From assembly GCA_012656075.1 (NCBI GenBank), contig JAAKBF010000027.1:434001-498000 (forward strand): a stretch of DNA of 64,000 nt, in the 5' to 3' direction. This stretch comes from Phytophthora hibernalis (lineage: Eukaryota; Oomycota; Peronosporomycetes; Peronosporales; Peronosporaceae). This document shows positions 12,190 through 24,301 of the stretch, one piece after another (position 1 is the stretch's first letter; the number at the start of each line of letters is the position of its first letter). The notes beneath the pieces are model-generated. The model saw only the letters and a program-made list of their open reading frames with translations, was not told the origin of the DNA and searched no databases. The position numbers and the translations under genes were made by a program.

Positions 12190-12451
12190 GTATCATTTTG
12201 TTTGGCGGGGTCTCATATCGTGAGGATACTACATTTAAAAAAACATTATTTGTTTTAAAACATAAATATAAAAGGAAGTGTCTACGATCACCAGCATTTT
12301 TGCTGCGAGAAAGGACGAGTTAGGGTTAGCGAGATTCCGCTGGGCAAATGTCTTTTTTGAGTTTTAGAGATTTTGAACCATTCCGGCCATCCACTCAAAA
12401 ATCCCCCCGATCCCATCCTTCTCCGCGTAGCAAGTGGCCCCACGCGGTGCG

Positions 12452-15400
12452 ATGTCGGCGCCGAAAGGAAAGAAGCGTTCCCACGCCAGCGACAGTGATG
12501 ATGCCGAAGGCACCGGCGTCTCTTTCAGTCAGTTCAGCGGGGAGTTTTCGTCCTGGGACGCGTTCCATGAAGAGTTGACGAGGTACGCGTGTGTCTATCT
12601 AAATGTGCGGCTTGGTGGAGCTAATCTGTACTCGTAACAACAGGTACCAGTCCGAGACGCACCAGCTCTACAAGGTTCGCTCTACTAATTCGGTAGCTGA
12701 TCGCAACAAGCAGCGTGAGCTTTCAGCAAGTCGACGGGGAAACGAGCGGTTCTTTTTGATGAGTCTCTCAAGTTTTACACGAAGACGCTTATCTGTACGC
12801 ATGGATGGACATTCAAGCCCAGAGGAAAGGGATCGAGAACCAACCACAACATCCGCTCCATCGAGAGCCCGGCAAAGCTTAATGCAGTACTTGTCAAGAT
12901 CAAGGACGACGAGTACAAGGTCCGGGTTAGCTCGCATGTTGCGACCCACAACCACGACGTCGGTCGAGACGTCTACTATTCATACCCCGAGGCTAGTAAA
13001 ATTACGTCCCCTGGTACGCGAGGTGTGGTCAAGACACTGGTGCTAGGTACGAAGATGAACACGATTCTGAAAATGCAACATTTTAACAAGAGTCGTCCAT
13101 GATTTATAGGCGGGTCCAAGAAGAAAAAGATCCTGCGCTATCTAAAGGGGTGTCAGGGCACCAAGTGCTGCCTAAAGATGTGGAGAATCTCGTCGCAAAA
13201 TGCGCCGCGAGACTTACGCTTCAGAAGACGACAACGAGCGAGTGACACAAGTCCTGCGGGATTTTAGGGAAGGTCCTGGGAACGCTGTGAATGGTTTTCG
13301 CGATAAAGCAACGGGCCTTACCTCCTGTATTACTTTCCAGACGACTCACGTGAGAAGGATGACGCTCATGTTCCCAGAAACAATCTGTGTTGATGCTAAT
13401 TATGGGACGAATATCAATCGGTATGGTCTCCTTAACATTGACTTCGGATCACTAATGTTTGTGTTGCTCTCACAAACATACACACTTATTTGTGAACGGT
13501 TCACTCCCTGATTTGGATAATTCGTTCCATTCTAGGTATCGCCTGTTCAGTTTTATAAATTCGGGTGTGGGTCGTTCGCACAACGCACTGGTCGACGGAG
13601 AAAGCAGATTGAACATGTTGTGCGCGGTACAAGCTTTCAAGCAAAACAACCCAGCGTGGACGGATGTCAAAGTCATCGTAATCGACAAAGACTTCACTGA
13701 ATTGGCGGTGCTGCGTGGGGAGTTCCCTTGTGCGACGGTCATTCTCTGCCATTTTCACGTTATCGACTATCTCAAGCGAGAAGTTAGCAAGAAAGACTAC
13801 GGATTTTCAGCGTTTGAGAGGATGCACATCAAAAATATCGTGATGACGATGGTTCGGGCTGAAAAACAGAGCGTGTTCGACGAATTCCTGTCTGCTTTGA
13901 AGAAACTGTGTGCAGGAAAGCCATCGTTTCTCGACTACTTTACGGAGAATTGGCTCAACTGTAAGGATCAATGGTGTACATTCAAGCGTGGAAACATCCC
14001 TCATCTCGATAATAACACGAACAACCGCCTGGAAGCAAGTTAGGGGCTGCCAAGAATTTGCTACATCGTCATATGGCCATGGACGAGTGCATCGACCACC
14101 TTCTGTTCTTACAACAGTCCGCCGAAGATCAGTACACTGCCAAGGTCAAGCGCGTGGGCTTCCGCTTCAACCACAACTACGATGCGGAGATGAGTATGTT
14201 GGCAAAGTTAGCTACTCATCACGCGTGCAATTTGGTTGAAGAACAGTACGTGGTTAGCGGCCGAGAAGCGTATGATACGTCGAGTGATAAAAACGCGCCA
14301 GATCTTTGTACTGTAACCAGTGCAAAGTCGGGAGGTCGATATGCAGTGAGCTTGGTCGAAAACACCTGTAGTTTCGCGTTCGACCAGACCGTGTTGCTTC
14401 CATGTCGACATATACTATTTTTACGGAGACAAAATTCTCGTCTGCGCTCCATCATTCCGTATGACGCGATACCGGAGCGATGGCTTCTTGCAGATGAAGA
14501 CGAAGAAGACGCAGTCCCTGTCGATTCCACGCTGAAGTTTTACGTCGAAGACATTGAAGATCCTCCTACTCGCGTTCTTGGTCATAACGATAAGTATCGG
14601 TCGGTGTTTGCAGTGACCCAGAGGATCGCAGAAGTAGTGGCCGACAAAGGATCACAAATTTTCGCGCTTGGCGGTACTATCTGACGGAGTAAGAGAGGCT
14701 GGCTCGACATAACAAGCCGCCGGCCCACCATGTCGCTGCACTTGGTGATCTTGTCACAAGTATTGGTGATCCTGTCACAAGTATTGGTGATCAAATCACA
14801 AATGTTGGTAATCCTGTCACAAGTGTTGGCGGTCGGAAGGAAAATAGTGGTGATCCAAATGTTGGTGATCATATCACAAATGTTGTTGATCGGAAGGAAA
14901 AGAGTGGTGAACAAGTCAGAAGCAATGGTGAACACGTCACCAGTACGGATGAACCTGTTACCAAATCAGAGTATGATGGTGAAGAGGAAGGTGAGGTGGA
15001 TTTGACTTCGTCAACTGTACCTACACCCGTGCCTCCCTCAGCTCGAACAAGAAGAACGTTAAACCTCGACGATCTTGACAGTGGATCCGATGAAGAAATA
15101 GTCAACATTGTGTTAAACACCGCAAGTAAACCGGCTGGACGACCACGGGAAAAAATCTACAAAGTAGGCAAAGCGCCGGAAGGAATTTCAAGAGACAAAG
15201 GCACTTGTCCGGCGGGTCAACACTCACGGCGACATTACTCTGGCTGATTTACGGGACTGTGTGAACCAAAACAACCTGTCGCTGGAAAAAGTTGGACCCG
15301 TATTCAATGTTATTCGACTCCATCACGATGATGTCATATTTAAGCGGTCCATAGGACACATAGTTACACGAGGAACGACAAAAACCGTCGAATCAAGCAT

Positions 15401-16331
15401 TAGGCTCGTTCTCCCAGAAGCTGTCGTGCAGAAATCACAAACAGCTGGAATGAATGCAATCGCTCGCGAACAGTCCAAGTCTGGACGCACGCCGCCACGT
15501 GAAGACATCATCATAATAAAATTAGATGTTGGTACGTTCTCCCTCACCGAAATCGACACCATGTGCGAATGGCATAGTCTGAAGAAGAAAATTTCGGCGA
15601 CCCAAAAGCTGGTGAAGTGGCTTAAAACGAAACCTGACACGGAAACGCGCCGTTCAATTACCAGTCAGGTGTTCACCATGAATATGTACTCGGCATTTAA
15701 ATCGAAGGTTGGGGAAACTATCGAACAGTTTGACGACTTGACAAAATTTGCTGGGGAAACGTGGCTATGCGATGGGTGCGTGTTCATGGCGGCGCTAAAA
15801 TTGCTAGATGCTTCGGCCCGTGTACGAAATGGAAGAATTTCACATGTGACCGTGATGGATCCTGTATTTCTCGGATTTGAAAAAGTTACCGACCGAGTGC
15901 GAATGATTGACACCAAACAATGCGTGCTGAGAAAAGCAGTCGCTACCCGCGTCATTCTGGTCCCTTTCTATATTCACGTAGATATCAATCATTGATGTGG
16001 GGCAATCATCGACTTTGGCAGCAAGTTTATCTGGATTTATGACCCAAAACACAGAAACGACTATCGTGACGAAGTCGAAGCCATTGTAGAAAAATTGGTG
16101 CCGGTGATTGACAAATCATGGACTATGACCATTCGACGCTCATCAGCATGGCACCAAATCGACGGGCACAATTGCGGTGTACTGATCATCAAGTGGTTCG
16201 AGACGTTTCTCAACGTCGCCGCGAACACCAAGCCAGGCGAGGATATTCAGGACTTGACCCCATCACATTTCGATCGCGGACCTGGATGCATGCAGATACA
16301 ACATGTTTCAGTCGGTCTTTATGGACATTTC
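12452..16331 (+). pseudogene. Decayed MULE transposase with SWIM zinc finger and C-terminal Ulp1-like protease domain
   Basis: From the ATG at 12452 the parts in order are: a FAR1-like N-terminal region ending in a His-Asn-His pair; a MULE DDE domain with Asp at 13392, Asp at 13684 and Glu at 14032; a SWIM zinc finger (C-x-C-like to P-CRH, about 14366-14411); a Gly/Asp/Thr-rich linker with 21-bp repeats; and a C48 (Ulp1) cysteine-protease-like domain. In the last, His (15990-15992), Asp (16041-16043), Gln (16155-16157) and Cys (16173-16175, in NCGVL) line up with the catalytic residues. Two GT-AG introns are visible (12583-12643, 13421-13536). The frame is broken many times; some breaks are one-base losses, but TGA at 15993-15995 replaces the conserved Trp after the catalytic His, and there are stops near 14041 and 14690. 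I see no clear terminal inverted repeats. Transposase-Ulp1 fusions are known from plant KAONASHI-type MULEs. Confidence 0.75.
14742..14825 (+). repeat. 21-bp coding minisatellite in the MULE linker
   Basis: Four consecutive 21-bp units of the type TTGGTGATCCTGTCACAAGTA encode a heptad like VTSIGDP. More diverged copies continue to about 14950. The unit length being a multiple of three suggests the repeat expanded while the linker was translated. Confidence 0.75.
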
Positions 16332-16490
16332 TAACCCGCCTAACCAATAACACCTCTTTGAGCCTTTACATATATACTGGGTGTTGCTGTGTGAAGGTAG
16401 ACTAATTTTCACATCTCCATTGACAATAATTCACCTGGAAGTACCTTAGGTGTGTAAACGACCTTCCATTTGAGTATTAAAACTTTTCCT

Positions 16491-17105
16491 ACGGAGCATC
16501 AGTGAAGTAAGCAGACCTATAAAGGTTATGCCTGTCTTCCGTGAAATTTTTCACTTCGGGCTTGCGTGTGGTGGAGCGACCCAGATCCGTTACAGCGGGT
16601 CATATCTGAGGTCCTTGTTCTGTCGATTAGGGACGCCAAGACTCGTATATATCTTGACTGGTGTGTTCCACTCAGAGGAGGGTGGGAACCATGAGCAGCC
16701 AGGAATCCCAGGTCATCAGTGTTGGTACTTGAACGGGGCGCCAGTGGCTCACCAGGTGGGTGGATGAGCAGTGATCGCAGGGTGACAGGAGATGGACGTT
16801 CACGCACAGACCCAATAGGAGATGACGGACACGGGAGGTGCTGATCGTCTCCATGGCAACAGCTACGGCGAGTCGTGTCCTTGACGACGCGCCGATACCA
16901 GTCCTGGCTGATGCATAAATACACGCAGTTCATGGGGTCAATTATACATACGAGTCTTGGCGTCCCTAATCGACAGAACAAGGACCTCAGATATGACCCG
17001 CTGTAACGGATCTGGGTCGCTCCACCACACGCAAGCCCGAAGTGAAAAATTTCACGGAAGACAGGCATAACCTTTATAGGTCTGCTTACTTCACTGATGC
17101 TCCGT
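16491..17105. repeat. Large inverted repeat, 158-bp arms around a 300-bp spacer
   Basis: Arm 16491-16648 (starting ACGGAGCATCAGTGAAGTAA) and arm 16948-17105 are inverted copies with almost no mismatch. The arms contain no coding sequence I recognise. They do not begin and end with TG...CA and there is no reverse transcriptase nearby, so a pair of inverted LTRs is not supported. A transcript would form a very stable hairpin. Confidence 0.85.
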
Positions 17106-17106
17106 T

Positions 17107-17266
17107 GGGTCATATCTGAGGTCCTTGTTCTGTCGATTAGGGACGCCAAGACTCGTATGTATCTTGACTGGTGTGTTCCACTCAGAGGAGGGTGGGAACC
17201 ATGAGCAGCCAGGAATCCCAGGTCATCAGTGTTGGTACTTGAACGGGGCGCCAGTGGCTCACCAGG
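17107..17266 (+). repeat. 160-bp direct repeat of 16597-16756
   Basis: The stretch from GGGTCATATCTGAGG to CTCACCAGG is repeated with a single visible difference (CGTATATATC versus CGTATGTATC). The first copy straddles the end of the left arm of the large inverted repeat, so this block is a third, partly overlapping copy of the same unit. The order arm, spacer, inverted arm, direct copy suggests repeated insertion or rearrangement of one element. Confidence 0.85.
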
Positions 17267-17423
17267 CCCGGGACAGAGCTCGCAATGAGCAGTGTGGTGC
17301 ACACAAGCTCGTAGAGATTTTTAGAAATACCGATGATACCGGTATAGCCCTCCGCCGGATTCCTTAAAGCAAATGGCCGCTTTCTACCCAAACACTGGTG
17401 AACGTAGGGAGAGCCAATATAAT

Positions 17424-17564
17424 AATCGAATTTGAATTGATAGTATATGAGTTGAATACTTCGTAGTAGATTACTTTTATTAATAATATAATAATAAATA
17501 CTATTATTAATAAAAGTAATCTACTACAATATTCAACTCATATACTATCAATTCAAATTCGATT
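17424..17564. repeat. 141-bp AT-rich hairpin (foldback MITE-like)
   Basis: The left arm starts AATCGAATTTGAATTGATAG and the right arm ends CTATCAATTCAAATTCGATT. The two are complementary over about 62 bases, with one small bulge (TTCGTAG against TTGTAG-like) and a short AT loop. No target-site duplication is obvious and there is no open frame. It is the sort of sequence that folds as DNA or RNA and often causes sequencing problems. Confidence 0.85.
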
Positions 17565-18371
17565 TTTCCACATGAGATTAAAAATACTTCCGAAGTATGA
17601 GCAAACCCTTTGTGTCGCCTCCGATTGAACATCTTCTCGATAAAAGCCGTCAGATCAGCAGTAGCCTCTGACGTCTTGATTTAGTTGGCAGAAGCGTACC
17701 TCGATGTGCGCCTCAATCTGCACCTTTCATGCGTCGCTCTGAGGCTTTCGAGGTGTAATTGTTGGGTATTTCTGTTTGGCTGCAATCCGTCTTGAGTTTC
17801 GCAGCAGGCAGCATTATTAACTAGCGTTGAGTGGCTCTGGCTGGAGTCGACTTTAGTTCATCGACTTTGTCTAGATCCTAGGCTTGAAATGGAGTTGATC
17901 GCCGCCAAGTCCAGGGTCTGACATGAACCGAGCGCCAGAAATACATTGCTGCGCGTGGCAATCATGAGCTGGCTGTCCCTGAAGAAGAGAGCCAGGATAC
18001 TCCGTTCTGATGGTCGCGGCAGGAAAGTATCCCGTCAAAACGAAGTGAATATCCAGCCATGTAAGTCAAATGGGTCGGTACCAGGTAACCCTGATTTACA
18101 CCTGCAATCGAGATAAATTGGTGCCGGATAACGTAAAATATCCGGCACCGCCCGTTTATATCGGCAAATAATCATCCCACTCTTTGTGATCACGGCCGGA
18201 GCGATTTGCATTACCACGTCTTGCACTCTTTCCAGTCGATCCCTTCCATCTCACCACCGCTCATTTTCCATTCCACCCGCAAGACCGCAAGTCTCCGCTC
18301 ATCCAGCAACAACCAAGAAACAAGCCACCATTGAATCTGCGTACAAGTCCGACTTGGCGTCTCCAATCACA
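17565..18371. other. 5' flank of ABCA copy B
   Basis: No gene is supported between the hairpin and the start codon at 18372. The oomycete initiator at 18259 lies in it, which gives a 5' leader of about 110 nt. A small AT-rich duplicated motif (GATATTTTACG/CGTAAAATATCC-like) is visible near 18120-18140. Confidence 0.5.
18259..18274 (+). promoter_or_regulatory. Oomycete initiator plus flanking element of ABCA copy B
   Basis: GCTCATTTTCCATTCC agrees with the published oomycete GCTCATTYYNCAWTTT core promoter at all but the last positions. It is 98 bp upstream of the chosen ATG. Confidence 0.75.
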
Positions 18372-21300
18372 ATGAAGAACGACGTCAGCGCTTCCGGTTC
18401 ACCACTCGCACCCAACCGCACGACGTGGGCGCACATGCGGACGTTGCTGTGGAAGAACTACACACTCAAGCGGAGACATCTCCGCGCCTCGGTGTTCGAG
18501 GTCGCCCTACCCTGTCTCTTCGTGCTGCTGCTCGGAGCACTCAAACACCTCGTGGATGACGTCAACGTGCCTGCAGGCTGGAGCGACGACAGCGACGGCA
18601 CCTCGTACAACCTTTTGACCCGATTGGGTTTTCGCTCTCGTGGGTGCCGTCGGAGCTGCCCAAGTGGACGCAGTACGAGACGTCCGTGACGGGACTCATC
18701 TGGTACCTAGCCCGTCAGTCGGTCGTCAACGGGGTGAGACTGAACCAACTGTCCACCAGTGACTACAGCGCGTGCACGGCCGGTGTCGCGCTGTACGGCC
18801 AGGTGGACACCAACACGTCGTCGGACTCTACTGTCCCCGCTGAGTGTCACGGTCGGGTCGTGCCCTACAAACTCGCGGTAGTGCCCGACAACGCCTTCAC
18901 CCGCCAGTACTTCATGCAGACGATGGACGTCTGGTACCCGCGCGTGAACCTGCTGAACGACTCGACATCGCTACAGTTCGCGAGTCTGAGCGAGAGCGTC
19001 GCCTTCTTCGACTCGGAAGACGCACTCGAGCAGTACGTCACAGGGAACGACTACGGCTCCAGCCTCGACAACCCGCACATCTACGGCGGCATCGTGTTCG
19101 ACAAGTACCCGACAGGCGACGACATCGGGACATTCGCGTCGATTGAGTACACGCTGCGTCTCAACTCGACGGAGACCGTGAGCGGTGAACTCGGTCTCAT
19201 CCCGCCAACGAACGGCGACGCGGCCTCACTGTACCCGTCGCAGAGATGGATCTCCACAGACTACTACACTCGCTACGCACTGACAGGATTCATGACACTG
19301 CAGACACTTGTGACCCGCTTCGTCACGTGCATGCCCGAGTGGGATGCAGCGACGCAAACCACCACGGGTCAATGCCAACGGGCACAAGCCACAGCCTCGG
19401 ACGAACTGGACGCGCGTCTTCTGAAGTCTCTCGAGAACGATGCCATGATCACCTCCGCTCTCAGCGAGTACGCCACCGCTGCAGGTGTGTCGAACGTTTC
19501 TTTTACCGACGAGTTGTCGCTGCTATCGGACACGACCAAGGAGGCACTGCTCACCCCACTACGTCAAGCTCCACAGCCGTATTTGGCGCCTCTGTCGCTC
19601 CGCTCCCCATTGAAGCCTACACGAGCTCACCGTTCTACGACGACGTCTCTGACGTGTTCGCAATCGTCTTCATCCTGTCGTACTTGTACACGACTTCGCG
19701 GATTCTGGTCGTGTTCATCCAGGAGAAAGAGCTGCGGCTGCGTGAATACATGAAGATTCTCGGCGTCAAGGAACGTGCGATCATCGCTACCTGGTACATC
19801 ACGTACGTCGTCGTCATGTTCCTCGGCGCAGTGCTGCAGGCGATCACGGGCCTCGCGGGGTTGTTCTCCAACAGCTCCGTGATCGTCATTTTTCTCTTCT
19901 TCTTCCTCTTTGGGCTCAGCGTGCTTTGCTACGGGTTTTTCATCAGTACGATCTTCAGCAGTGCGCGCGCAGGCTCGTTCATCGGCATGATCGTCTTCTT
20001 TCTCATGTACTTCGTCTCGCAAGCTTTCTCGGACAGCTCCGCCGAACACAGCATTACGTGGGCGTGTTTGATGCCGCCGGTTGCGCTCTCGTTTGGGCTA
20101 TCAACCATCGCCGACTTTGAATCGACCGGCATTGGAGCGAACTTCGGGAACCTTTCAACGCTCAACGTCAACTTCCGTCTCAGCTCGGCGCTGCTCATGT
20201 TTGCGGTGGACTGCGTCTACTACACACTGCTCGGTCTGTACTTGGAAAAGGTCATTCCCAAACAGTACGGCACGTCGCTCAAATGGTATTTCCCGCTGTC
20301 GCCATCTTACTGGCGAGAACGGAAGAAATCTGCTCTTCAGGGTAAGATTGAGACCCCGGCAGACGCACTGCTGGACAATGTTACGGTGGACGTGAACCCA
20401 AACATTGAGCCTGTGAGTACTGAGCTCCGTGAACAAGAGCGACGAGGTGAGGCGCTGTCCGTGCAGCGACTGCGCAAGGTTTTCGACGTTCCTGGCGGCA
20501 AGAAGGTGGCAGTGCAGGGTCTGGACTTGGTCATGTATAAAGATCAGATCACTTGTCTGCTCGGTCACAATGGTGCTGGTAAAACCACGTTGATCTCGAT
20601 GCTCACCGGTATGGCATCCTCATCGAGCGGCGACGCCACGTACCGCGGACTCTCGCTGAACCAAGACATGGAGGAAATTCGTGAATCGCTCGGCATTTGC
20701 TTCCAGCACGACGTGCTCTTCGAGGACCTGACGGTCGAGGAGCACCTGCTGCTGTTCGGACGAATCAAGGGATATCGGGACGACGAGCTTCAGGGGCTAG
20801 CGGATTTGCAAATACGCAAGGTCGGACTGACGGAGAAGCGCCACGTCCTGTCGAAGGAGCTGTCCGGCGGTATGAAGCGCAAACTTTCGGTCGCAATTTC
20901 ACTGCTGGGTGATAGCTCGCTGGTGTTCCTGGACGAACCAACCTCCGGCATGGACCCGTACAGCCGTCGCAGCACTTGGGAAATCCTGTTGAACAACCGC
21001 AACGACCGCGTTATGGTGCTGACAACGCACTTTATGGACGAAGCTGACATTTTGGGTGATCGTATCGCTATCATGGCGGAGGGCGAGCTTCGTTGTTGTG
21101 GATCTTCGCTGTTTTTGAAGAACCGCTACGGTGCGGGCTACAACCTGACCCTTGTGAAGGACGATGCCAAGTGCGACGACAAGGCCATTGTCACCCTCAT
21201 CAAGTCTTACGTCCCATCCGCGGAGCTGCTCAGCAACGTTGGCAGTGAGATCGCGTTCCAGCTCCTCAGAAAAGCTCACCGCAGTTCGCGGCCATGTTTA

Positions 21301-24180
21301 CTGAGATGGACAACAACCTGGGCAGACTGGGATTGCTTTCGTACGGCATTTCGGCTACGACATTGGAGGAGGTGTTCATCAAAGTAGCAGAGGCAGACGA
21401 TGAGAACCACCAGCACACGCTGGGATACCGGGCACAAACACAAAATGGTGCTGATCCATCTGTAGTGCTTCAAACAAGCGGTCTGTTCTTCTCGCACCTT
21501 CGAGCACTGGTACTCAAGCGATTCCACCACGCCAAACGCGAGAGGAAGATGATCATCTATACGACATTCTACCCGATTCTTCTTCTACTAGCAGGGTTGT
21601 TGATTTTGAAGAGCAGCAGCATCACATCCGATGACCCCAATTTGGCGCTCAACACGAATGCCTACAGCTCCGACGGCTCGAGTCCTGCTCCGTACTATTG
21701 CCAAGCCGATGACGCGTGGTGCAGTGACATCATGGGATCGCACTTCTCCGGTGCGGAGGCTCAAGAACTCTCCATTCCCTCTCCAGCTTACAGTTCGAAC
21801 TCACCGACAGTCTTCGACGTGACTTACACGGACCCGGAGATTAACGCGACAGATGCAACTGGATACGAGCTTCGCGTGGGGCAGGAGCTATACAACCGGG
21901 GATACGGCGCTAACAGCTCAGCCACAGTGGATGATCAGTACGGTGCTTACCTGATCTACGGCGACAGCAACAAGCAGGTCTTCGGCTACAACTTGTTCGT
22001 CAACACGACTGCGACCCACGCTCCTGTGATTTTCAAGGCGCTGATGGACCAGGCGATCTATCGCTTTTCGCAGCCAACACGAGCAACTCGGCGGCTTCGA
22101 GCGTGGACCTGACGGTGAACAACCACCCGCTACCTCTCACAGCATCGGCCAAAGCGCTCTTTGGAACGATTTTGGCTTTCAGTGCATGCGTCTTCGTGTG
22201 TATTTCGTTCTCTTACTTCCCGCTGCCGGTCGTGGTGTACTTGGTGAGAGAGAAGGAGGCGAACCACAACTCGAAACATCAGCAGCTTGTGTCTGGAGTT
22301 TCGCTGCCTGCGTTTTGGTTAGCAAATTATCTCTGGGACCTCATGATGTACGTGGTTCCGTGTATCGCTGCTATTGTCCTGATCAAGGCCTTCGATATCT
22401 CGGCTCTGACAGGAAACGCGAAGTGCACAGGCTGCACATCGGAGACATTTCCTGCGGTGATATTGCTGTTCGTTCTCTTCGGCTTCTGCGTCTGCCCGTT
22501 CACGTACTGCCTGTCGTTCGTGTTCGAGGAGCACGCGTCATCGCAAACGCTCACGATGAAAATCAACTTTCTTCTCGGCGTTGTGCTCATGATCGTGTCC
22601 TACATCTTGGATGTCATAGAATCGACGAAGTCTGTCAACTCGGTGCTCAAGTTTTTCTGGCGACTGTCACCTCTCTTTGATCTGGGCAACGGACTGCTCT
22701 CGTTGGTTCTCAACGAGATCGGCATACTTACGGACACCACCACCGACAAGAAGAGTCCATTCAGTATGGACCTCATGGGCTTTGAACTCATGTATCTTGT
22801 ACTTATGAGCATCATCTTCTCGGTGGTGGTGCTTGCGATCGATTACGGCGTGAAAATCCCAGGTTTCCGACGTGTTAGTACTAGCGCAGAGAGCATCGAA
22901 GATGGAAAATATGTCGTCGATGAGGACGTGGCCAAAGAAGCCCAGCGAGTTGCCAGAGGGGAAGCAGACGGTGATGCAGTCAAACTTGCTGGCTTGCGCA
23001 AGATCTACCCGGGTGGCAAAGTGGCGGTCCGTGATTTGTCATTCGGTCTCAAGCGCGGTGAATGTTTCGGCTTCCTCGGAATCAACGGTGCTGGTAAGAC
23101 CACCACAATGAAGATGCTCACTGGTGACGTGCAACCGACCCACGGCACTGCTACTCTGGGCGGCTTTGACATCCTGTCACAGCAGATCGAGGTGCGCCGC
23201 CAGATTGGATACTGTCCGCAGTTTGATGCCTTGTTTGAGTGCATGACGACGCGTGAGCATTTGGAGCTTTGCTGCGATCAAGGGTGTATCTCAATCCGAT
23301 ACGAACGCTGTCGTAACGGAGAAAATTCACCAGCTCAATCTCGCTGACTTCGAAGACAAATTGGCCGGCAGCCTTAGTGGCGGTAACAAACGCAAGTTGT
23401 CGGTGGCGATCGCGTTGATCGGCAGTCCGCCGATCATTTTCTTGGATGAGCCATCGACTGGCATGGATCCAGTGTCGCGTCGATTCATGTGGATGTCATT
23501 GCCGATATTTCGACTCGCGGCAAGGAATCGACGATCGTGCTGACGACGCACAGTATGGAGGAGTGTGAGGCGCTGTGTTCACGGGTGGGAATCATGGTTG
23601 GGGGTCGTCTTCAGTGCTACGGAAGTGTGCAGCACCTCAAGTCTCGGTTCGGTGATGGCCTCGTGTTCGACGCGAAACTCGACACACTGACTGCTGATGA
23701 GTTGGAATCCATGCTCCAGCGTGTCTTCGGCGATGGTGATTCTTACGTGACACCGACTGAGCTGGAAGACAAGTGCCGAGCATTTGGTAACATCGAATTG
23801 TCCAAACGGATCACCGCTTCACACCCGACCGGATACAGTCTTGCTGCTGCAATTGAACGTGATGGCTTTGCTCGAGCAGAGGCTTTTGCTCGTGGTGTGT
23901 CGAGGAGACTCGGTTCGACGCTCTGAACGACTACTTGCTGCAAGCTTTTGGGGCCGACGGTGTGGTTGTGCTCGAGCGCCAGAACGACTTCTGCCGGTTC
24001 AAGGTGCGTGGTGTGCGCGGAGAGGTCAAGTTGTCCAACATGTTCGCACTGGTCGAAGACGTGAAGTCTAAGATGCACATTCGTGAGTACAGCGTTTCAC
24101 AGACGACGTTGGAGCAGATCTTCAACTCGTTCGCAAGCCAGCAGGAGGAGGAGCAGGGTCCAGTTCGCGGTGTCTTCTAA
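18372..24180 (+). CDS. ABCA-type full-length ABC transporter, copy B (most diverged)
   Basis: About 1,936 residues. NBD1 Walker A is near 20565 (GHNGAGKT) and NBD2 Walker A near 23085 (GINGAGKT), each with its LSGG signature and DEP Walker B. The start (MKNDVSASGS) and the loops differ clearly from copies A, C and D, so B is the outlier of the cluster. Seven frame breaks are visible: T run 18613-18616, CC 19577-19578, CC 21264-21265, T run 22065-22068, TTT 23268-23270, GG 23491-23492 and T run 23884-23887. Six equal one lost base; the fifth equals two. In each case the sibling copies show the expected residues across the gap, so the protein is probably intact in the organism. A pseudogene is the alternative: B has twice as many breaks as any sibling. 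It ends in the same family tail (EQIFNSFASQQEEE, then RGVF) as the others. Confidence 0.82.
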
Positions 24181-24301
24181 AATCCGTAGCGGAGAACTCA
24201 TAACGCCATAATGGAATGTATCATTGGTATTCATGGACTACTTCTAACGTTAGAATTTTTTCAGTAACGTTATCTCTGGAACGTCACACAGTAAAATACA
24301 G

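Larger units (their letters stand above)
10808..12218. mobile_element. 1.4-kb inverted-repeat DNA element with nested inverted repeats
   Basis: The ends are a perfect 20-bp inverted repeat: ATATGAGACCCCGCCAAACA at 10808-10827 and its complement at 12199-12218. The match continues imperfectly inward for about 19 more bases (CAAAATGATACTA-like). A TA dinucleotide flanks the TGAGACC core on both sides, which would fit a TA target duplication (inference). Inside are two further inverted-repeat pairs (11069-11257 and 11938-12189) and an acidic minus-strand frame (11300-11793). No DDE transposase is recognisable, so this is either a non-autonomous element or a family I do not know. Confidence 0.7.

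Noticed and set aside
12315..12330. Telomere-like GTTAGGGTTAG string
   Set aside because: Only about one and a half units, and not the TTTAGGG repeat expected of oomycete telomeres.
16491..17266. Pair of solo LTRs of a retrotransposon
   Set aside because: No TG...CA ends, no primer-binding site, no polypurine tract and no reverse transcriptase or integrase nearby.
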